Shown here in pieces: positions 32,701 to 41,700 of a stretch of 64,000 bases of DNA. Below the pieces are notes generated by a model. It did no database searches and was not told where the DNA came from. It saw only the letters and a program-made list of their open reading frames with translations. How positions within the stretch are numbered: the stretch's first letter is position 1; each line of letters opens with the position of its first letter. Position numbers and translations under genes: made by a program. Source of the stretch: Haliclystus octoradiatus (taxonomy: Eukaryota > Cnidaria > Staurozoa > Stauromedusae > Haliclystidae); contig OU744452.1 of the NCBI GenBank assembly GCA_916610825.1, forward strand, positions 4,623,543-4,687,542, read 5' to 3'.

Positions 32701-35700
32701 TTGATGCTGCAAACGCAATTTCCGATGCTAGCTTGTAGTTTTTAGCCAGGGAGATGAGTTTGATTGCCTTTTCAGGCCACTTCTCATTCCCAAAAGTGTT
32801 GATTTACAATATACAGTCCCGTTCTTGTTGCGTACTTCGGCGTATAAAACGCTGCAACGGAATGTCTAAATGGTTTTTTGTGTAGGCCGTAATATCAATT
32901 GCAACATTCCGAGAGGATGACCACTCTGAAAGCAATCAATACATTCATCATGTTACTAGCAATGAGTTATCCACGTTGCTGGGTTTAATGTAGGTTGAGT
33001 TGGATTGGGGGAGATCATTATTTAAAAAAATTATCGAGGGACTCATTCGGAGCCTGTGGAAAAGCGCTATTTCAATACATCTTAACATAACAGAACATGA
33101 CAGAACAAAATGTTTACCAGAACAGCGTTGATTTACTATAGGTGCCTTTATTCAAATACATAACATTGTAACAGGCAGCAGAGTGGAGATTGTATTATTT
33201 TAATAAGAAACACATCCATACTGTGAAAATATTAGGAATTCAATTTTTTGATTTCAAACTTCTAATTCCTTGAAAAACTTTCAAATGGTCTCTCCATTTT
33301 GCAGCTTAAAACTATGAATTAGATCAATCCCCGTTTCAATTTGTCATGTTCCATTCAGGTTGGTAAATTAAGCCCTATCACAATGAAATAAAACCCAATT
33401 AAAACATTCAAGTAAGTGAAGTGGTCAAATAAATCATGCATTTGAATAATCGCTTCTCCGCCTTCACGCGTACAAAACATCAAAAGCCGTGAACTTACAG
33501 CTTCAAATAAAAGGCCGTGCGAAAAAGCAACAAAATGAAAAGATACGTTTTGTTTCGATTCGAAGAGTACAAAAAACGAAAATGAAATAGCAAGCCAAAT
33601 AAGACACAGATCATGAATCAACACGGTAATTCAAATGATACTACTTTCGAACATTTTGATAGAAAATTGGGAGAGCTATTAGGGTACATACGTTTGAAGC
33701 GACTCTCTTTAATATGTTGAGATATGTTGTTACTGTTAAGTGTTTAGTTTAGTATTTCCAAGAAATCCTCACCTCACACGTTCAACGAAATCGGAAACTG
33801 GCATTGCGTTAGTTAGTGTAATACTAAAATCCATATTGCAGTTGTATGTCGCCATCATTGTTTTGTCATGGCTTGTTGCTATATGTCACTGTTGCGTGTT
33901 TTGTTGAAAATACCTTTTAGCCAATCAGATTAATGAAGAAAATTCGAAAAGTTTTATGATATACTTTATAAAATTACATATATTTTATGTATGTCAAGTA
34001 CTGAGTATGCATCTGATGGTATTGGTTTCTGTGTCAACAAGTAACATTGATTCGTTGATTTCTGATGCTTCTATTGGATCTATTTATACCACCTACCTCG
34101 GACTCCGTTGAAATAGTATTTAATTGTCAGACCAAATGGACTGTTAATGAAATATTGCCAATCACGGAACCAGATCACGATCTACCAAAACATGAGGAAT
34201 GATTTACCAACCAATCAGAATACAGAATTCAGTTCATCGGATTGTATATTACTAGCGTTTTACCAATAATTAATATAAATGTGAAATCTATCTATTTTAG
34301 CATTGGACTCTTTCAAAGAGTTGGAACGATTATAAAGGAAGAATTTATCAAACTGTTTGTACAGGAGGCCAACAGATTACTAGAGTATTTCTCAAGAAAT
34401 CTAGGACCACCTTGGCTCTGTTGGTTTGAAAGTGAAAATGACACTGCACTTCTCCGTTCCAGTATACGTCACACTCGTTTCGAATGCATTCCATCGAATG
34501 GTGATTTAGTATTGGATGGATTCAAATTAGTTGATTGGAAATCTGCAAAGTTTCTTCCTTGTAACTTTGATGATGTATTATCTTTATCTTTGAGTGATGA
34601 TATGGAATTTTGGCAAGAATTGGAAGGAGACAACATAATGATGTAAGATGTTACTAATGTAGTGATAAGAGATCTTTTCTATAAAGTACAATGTGAAATC
34701 TTAAATTATTGATTATTGTTGTTGTGTTTTATTTTGGATTGGTATCAAGAATTATCCGGTATAATAATATAAATCAGTCTGGTAGGAAAGAAATAATAAG
34801 AATGTTATACCGAAACTTGTGCCAGACTCTCCATTTGAAATAAAATGGGTCATGTTAGAAAGGTCGGTGTGAAATTCCTTTGCATAAATCTTAATTTTTT
34901 GCTAGTTATTTTAACTTGACATATTTGCATCAAAAAATATTTTAATAAGATCAAAAAGTGCCGCGAGATTTTCTGTTGGTTTTTACTGGTTTTTACTGTA
35001 GCAAATCAGTGAAGCGTGTCATTTTCTCATGCGTTAAATAACCAATGTGTACTGATTGTCATGTACGATATTTCTCAAGTGTGAGACAAATAATACGGCA
35101 AATCACGATTTATCCCTTGCCAAGCAAGAAAAGGTTTAAAGAAAAAATGAGAAAATAAATAATTCATGAAAGGATTTAATTACCATGATGATTATTCATT
35201 TGGGTTTTAATTGATTTCGAAATAAATTGATTTCCAAAGAAAAATTGACAACTGAGATAATAGCCTGTTGTCTCACGAGTAAACATCAATATTTTGTTGT
35301 AAAGTATTTCATTTTAGATTTAAAGCTGAATAATTGAGGATCTGCTATGTACTTAAATATATAATACCATCGTCAGTCTTCCGGAATACTAATATGTGCG
35401 TGTATGAGCGTGTATATGTTCTTTTAAAAATTTTATTGTAACGAACACCACATTCACGGCTGCAGACATGACTGAAAGATAAATTGTGAATTTCATTAAA
35501 TCTTCCTGAACATTTCAACAGTTTGTGAACTGCGATTTTGATGTGGCCGAACGAATCTAGTACCCATGTAATATTCCAACTTGTGATTGATTTGATTTTA
35601 GTTAGATAACAATAGAGGTCAATCTTTGTCACAAATCTGATCTGTTTTGACAGACCTTATTTAGACAAATTCTATAGATGAAGTAGGGTAATTTACTTTG

Positions 35701-38700
35701 GTTAAGGACTTTTGGAAATTTGGAATTGCTCCAAACCTCTTTATCAATTTCATCTTCGTTGCGTATATATTGTTTAGTCTGTTGATGGTGTTATTGCTTA
35801 TTAAAGGTTCTCATCTACAGCAAGGATTGGAACATCGTTTTATTTAAAACAGATTAATTACGAGGCAGACATGTCATGTATGTATGCTGATTTAGCTACT
35901 TATAACAAAAGAATTGTCACTCTTAGAAAATGTCATCTAAATAATTCGGTAAGTGAATAAAAGTCAATACGTTAAATACTAGCTATTCACAGACAAACAA
36001 ATCAAAGCTAGATGAGAGGGATAAATTTTGTTGCATTTTGTAGCCATCAAACTCTTGGATTTACTGTATATAAACTCATCCCCTTTGGATAGACAAGAAT
36101 CTGCAAGATGACTGACGATTGCGAGCGAGTGTATGTTTTGCTCTTTTTAATTGTAAAAATAATTTATGTATCACCAGTAGCCTTCCACTGTGTTTCCCTG
36201 AAAACTTTGTTGACCTTACGAATATTGTTCAAAACCTGGTTTTCAAACGGGGGTTGGCGCTATTTCAGATTCAGCCTCATTCTTCCCCTTCCTTGACTCG
36301 TTTTCCGTGAATGTCTATTTATCACAAACCATGTACTCAGTTATGTTAATGTCAACTTTTTCATCTAATATCTTAGTGATATCTCTTTAAAGGTTCGACC
36401 ATGTTTACGGTTCCTGACGTTGAATGCTGAAGCAATTGGTTTGAATGAAATTAAATGCATTGAAGAATCAATATACTATGAGGATATTAAGAAGATCAGC
36501 AAGAGTGGTAAACAACGTATGCTCAACTTTGTAGCAGAAAAATTAATTGATCATGAATATTCAGAAAGATCATCTCTATGCTCTTCGTTTCATTGTGGCA
36601 ACTCAAATCAATTTGAAAAAGGTATGACTACCACCCGGACTACCAATATATTTAACATTATAACATTTGAATGAAAATATAGTCAAGCAGTCGATTGCTA
36701 ACATCTCGGGGGGATAACACGAGCTCTGTATGACGGGGGGGAGTGCCACTTTGGAAAAACGTGAAGCACTCAAAGAGTTACAACACTTCTATAAATTCCA
36801 CCCACACAGTTTCAAAACTTCTTAAAATTTCAAATTTCTCTACACTGAGTTAAAAAGGAGACTTTATAGGTTCCACAATCTGAAAGTTGAACTCAATATG
36901 CATCCCAAAAAGGTTTTTTTCAAGTGGAATATATTTTTCTCAGCTTACACCCAGATAGGTGGCACGTCTCCGTATTGCCGTGATATGGGAGTTACCCCCG
37001 GTCTAACACCTAAAACTTTTTCCTTCCAAGCAATCAAATGCAAATAACAGCGATACTTGTCATGCTGTAACAGGGAAATTTTCATGGTCTATTTGGAAAA
37101 ATTGTAGAAATTTGGGTATCAAATATTAAGAGCATACACATTTTTTGCTGTCATAAATTGACATATCTTGAATTATACAGTATAAACAACAGAGTAAAGA
37201 AACATACACATCAACTTTGCAAGCGTTGGAACTGAGAAGAACTACGGCGTATGCTTTTAATTAGTGCGGTAGTTTATTATTCTTCACAATAACAAATCTA
37301 TAATTATACTAATTATGCATGTTTGTGACACTACAGTTTTTTATCAATATTTACTACAAAGTGAAAATAAATACTGATGATGCCTCGATATTTAAAATTT
37401 TCCGTCACAGACTATCATTCATACCTTCTGCACATTTGGATGTGTATCGACACTCATTTGGTTTGCGTTGTGTACATATTTACAATCGATTACATGTATT
37501 ATTCCGTTCCTCGAAAAATGTATCAATTTTAAATCTAAACTACTCAATGAGGACTTGTCGAAATATCTTGAAGATAATTAATTAACACTTTTATTTCACA
37601 TTTTGTATATAAATCAACCATTATTGTTTTAAGAAATAAAACGATAATTTATTTTAATAATCACTTGAAAAAAAATTTATAACTATTATCGCTGTAATGT
37701 ACCAGAATATTCCAATTGAAAGCAATGATAAAAGCAGTTAATACTCAAAGACAACAACGGTAATTTCTTCGAACCTTTTCTCTTAAACTTCAACAAGGAA
37801 CTCAACTTAAAAACGATTGTGAAATCTCTCACAAAGTACAAAAATACATAAAGGGGAATGACCATCTACATGGGGATTCCCTTATAATAGGAATCCATTA
37901 CATCATCCCCTCCCTTGAAACAATTGGTCATAGATAATTAATTATAGAGCTAACGTATTGTAGATTAAAGCATATTGAATTACAGTAAATTGGCATTAAA
38001 AATTTTAAATCAGTATCAATCAGAATCACTGACATCAGTACTGTAGTCCGTTAAGTGTTTTGGTCGATTTGTTCGACGGGTGGATTGGCGTCTCGTAGGC
38101 GAGGCTGGTGATGTTGCATTCGCAGTTGATTGCTGCCACAGCTCTTTGTTGTGATGTTTTAGTATCATCTTGTCAATCGACTTGTTTGTTTTGTCATTTG
38201 AAGACGAATTGTTTTGACAAGTATTAGATGTAGTAGAAGATGCTGATAGGACTTTTGGATCACCGTGAACATCGAGTAATTTCACACTTTTAGCTTCCAC
38301 ATGGAGCTTGATCCGTCCTTCGTGCTGAACAGTACATTTTCCTTTCTTCTCCATTTTGTAGGTATGGTATGGTAAGACTTCTACGATGATATATGGCCCA
38401 ACATATTTTGGAAGTAGTTTCTTCTTTTGTCCTTTACGGTGGTAGAAAGATTTTAACCATACACTGTCTCCAACTTGATACAAATTTGGCATTTCAGATT
38501 CATCAACTCTGACTGAAAATTGTTGATTTCTGCATCGCTCGTGAGCTTCTTTTAACCGTTGCTTTAATTGGTTTGCATAACTTGATAAAATCATTTCTTC
38601 ATCGTCGGTTTCCACTTTGTATAAGTCTTCTGGGAGCCGAACTTCTCTCCCAAGCATCAAAAAATTTGAAGTTTCACCTGTTGTTGTATTGGGTGTTGCA

Positions 38701-41700
38701 CGAATCGTTCTCATTATTTGCGGTAGTAATTCATCCCATTCACTAGGTGGATTTTCCAGCAGCAAAGCTCTTAGTGAATCCCCCAATACTCTATTCAATC
38801 TTTCACAGACACTGTTTGCTTGAGGGCGGTATGGTGTTGTCTTCGTCTTGTCTGCTCCCCATAACTTGCAACACTCCCAAAATACCTCTGATTCAAATTG
38901 TCGTCCCTGGTCTGAATGAATCTGTTCTGGTATGCCAAAGTATTGCAACACTTTTTCGTCTAGTACCTTGGCCACTGTCTTTGCTGTGCCATCAAGCATA
39001 GGAATCGCATCACTCCAGCGAGTAAAATGATCTATCAACACTAAAATTTGACAATTGCCTTGAGTTGTTGTTGGAAAAGGCCCACATAAGTCTATTGCCA
39101 CTTTTTGCCCAGGTCTTCCAGCTTATAAGCGATGTCGAGATGTTGCTGTTGTAGTCTTTCCTCCTTTGCTGACCTGGCAAGTAGTACAGGATTGAACATA
39201 TCTTCTGATGTCTGCTGTCATTCCTGGCCAATACCAATCAAGTTTGACCCTTGTAGTTGTCCTTTGAATTCCACTGTGTATCATACCATGTTTCTTTTTG
39301 ATGATCTCCTTTCTCAGTACCTCAGGACAAACTGTTGCATTTCTCCGTCTGTCATTTACTGGTACTCGTAAAACCAACATACCATCATTGCGAATATATA
39401 AATGGTCTTGTAATTTTGCCAATTTACTAGTTTCTGACCCCACCTCTGCTAATTCACTGTCTGGTATACTTCTCCCTTCTCTGACACATCTGTATATAGG
39501 GCCTACATGTGGATCTTTTTGCTGTTGTTCTACCAAGGGCTCGCTTCCTACTTCTACATGTTGAAATTTTATCTCTTGACCTTTTGATGATGGTGCTGCC
39601 ATTGTAAGTGTTTGATCCTCACTTTGTGACGATGATAGATTTGTTTTATCAACATTATTTTTCGTCAGTTTGGAACACTGTCTACAATCTGATTGGCATT
39701 GTCGGCTCAGGCCATCAGCATTGCCATGGGCAGTTCCTCTTCGATGTATTATTTTGAATTCGTACTGGCTTAGAGTAGCTTTCCATCTTGCTGTTTGTCC
39801 TTCAGGAATGGCTGTTTTTAGAATTGATACCAAGGCAGAGTGATCAGTTCTTATTGTAAATGCTCGACCATATAGATATGGGTGGAAATGTTTTACTGCT
39901 TTCACAATTGCTAACAATTCTTTCCTTGTAACACAGTAATTTTTCTCAGAAGGTGACAAGGTAACAAAAGACAAAAGCTATGTGGCAGGATTCATCCCAG
40001 TTAAAGTTTACTCTCGAAGAGCTTAGTATTGATAGTGGCCTTGCTAGCTCGGATTACGATGATATAAAATGTCTGTAGTAGCTTGTTGTCCCTAGAAATG
40101 CTCGTACATCTTGCTTTGTTTTTGGTTTCGGCCATTCTCTGATAGCTTCCAGTTTCTTTGGATCTGTATGCACTCCATTGTTATTAATTACATGTCCAAG
40201 ATACTGGACTTCTGACTTTAGTAAAAAACATTTTCGTGGTTTTAACTTCAAGTTTGCTTCACGTAGTCTGTGTAAGACTTCGCCAAGACGTTCTAAATGT
40301 TCATTAAAAGTTTTGCTCTATACAATTATGTCATCTAAATAGACCAAAAGAGTTTTCCAATGAAGACAACGAAATATGTTCTCCATCAGCCTTTCAAAAG
40401 TTCCAGGGGCACCAGTAAGACCAAATGGTAAAACTTTCCACTCCCATAATCCACTCCTTGTCACAAATGCTGATCTTTCCTTTGCATCCTCATCCAGTGG
40501 TACTTGCCAATATCCTGATGTTAGATCCAGGGTGCTGAAAAGTGTACTTCCTCCAAGTGCATCCAACGTTTCGTCAATCCTCGGAAGTGGGAATGCTGTT
40601 TTTTTTGTTATGTCATTAATTCGGCGATAATCGATGCAAAACCTCCATGTGTTATCCTTCTTTTTAACCAAAACAACTGGCGAGCTCCACTCTCCGTAGC
40701 CCTCCTCTATTAGATCTTGTTCTTTTAATTTCAGTACTGGTCGCTCGATTTCTTCTTCCTGGTGGGGGCTGTGGCGATATTTCGTTTGCCTGATCGGTTG
40801 AGCCCCTTCTGTCAATGTAATTTTATGGGTTGTAAGAGTTGTTCTTCCGATATCAGCGTCATCCTTACTAAAGACATCTTCGAATCGTATCAGTAGTTCT
40901 TTTAGACGCATTTGCTCCTCCTCGTTCAGGCCTTCACTCCACTTCTGTAATTGTTCCTTCAGATGATCAGGAGTTGCAAGTTGATTTATTTCATCCCATT
41001 TGAAGGCGTTCATTGTATTGTGCGTACTGATTGGAACATTTGATATTTGACTTGTTTCAGTACATATTGCTACAACCTTGCCTGACTTTAGCGACAACTC
41101 ATTTTCTTCTGTATTCATCAATCTTATCGGAATAGTTCCATGGCTGGCTTTTGCTACTGTTTGCGCCACCAGGAGTCCTGGGACATCATGTCTTTGTTCT
41201 ACTATTCCTTCTTCACCATTGTTGTCATGACTTAATTGAGCTATAATTATAACTTCAGATAAGGGTGGAATGGTCATGTCCTCTTTTATTTTTACAGTCT
41301 GCTGGTATGGGCGTCCGCTTTTATTAACACGTATAATTTTTTTATCTCCGATCTGTAGACATGCATTGCTAAATTTTAATTCACACTTGTGATTGATAAG
41401 AAAATCCATCCCCAATAACGAGTAGTTGGTAATATCAGCTACAATAAAACGCTGTAGGTACATTTTCCCATTAATGTTCAAAGGTAGTAGGATTTCTCCT
41501 ATTGTTGTGATTTTTCTACCATCAGCAAGTACTCCTACACCATACTTTCTTGTTGTTGTGGCCTTCAATTCATTTGGTAACAGTTGAAAAACTGAACTCG
41601 GTATGACGGAATGGCTGCATCCAGAATCTACTACCATAAGGCATTTTACTCCTGCGACATTGGTTTTTACATAAAGGCTATCCATTTGCTGGGTCTCTAA

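Noticed and set aside
33355-33624. Minus-strand 89-codon frame as a gene
   Set aside because: No motif, no splice context; hydrophobic run probably chance.
36119-36310. Overlapping plus-strand frames near 36.2 kb
   Set aside because: They lack phase-compatible splice sites with the PIDD-like exons and have no motif.
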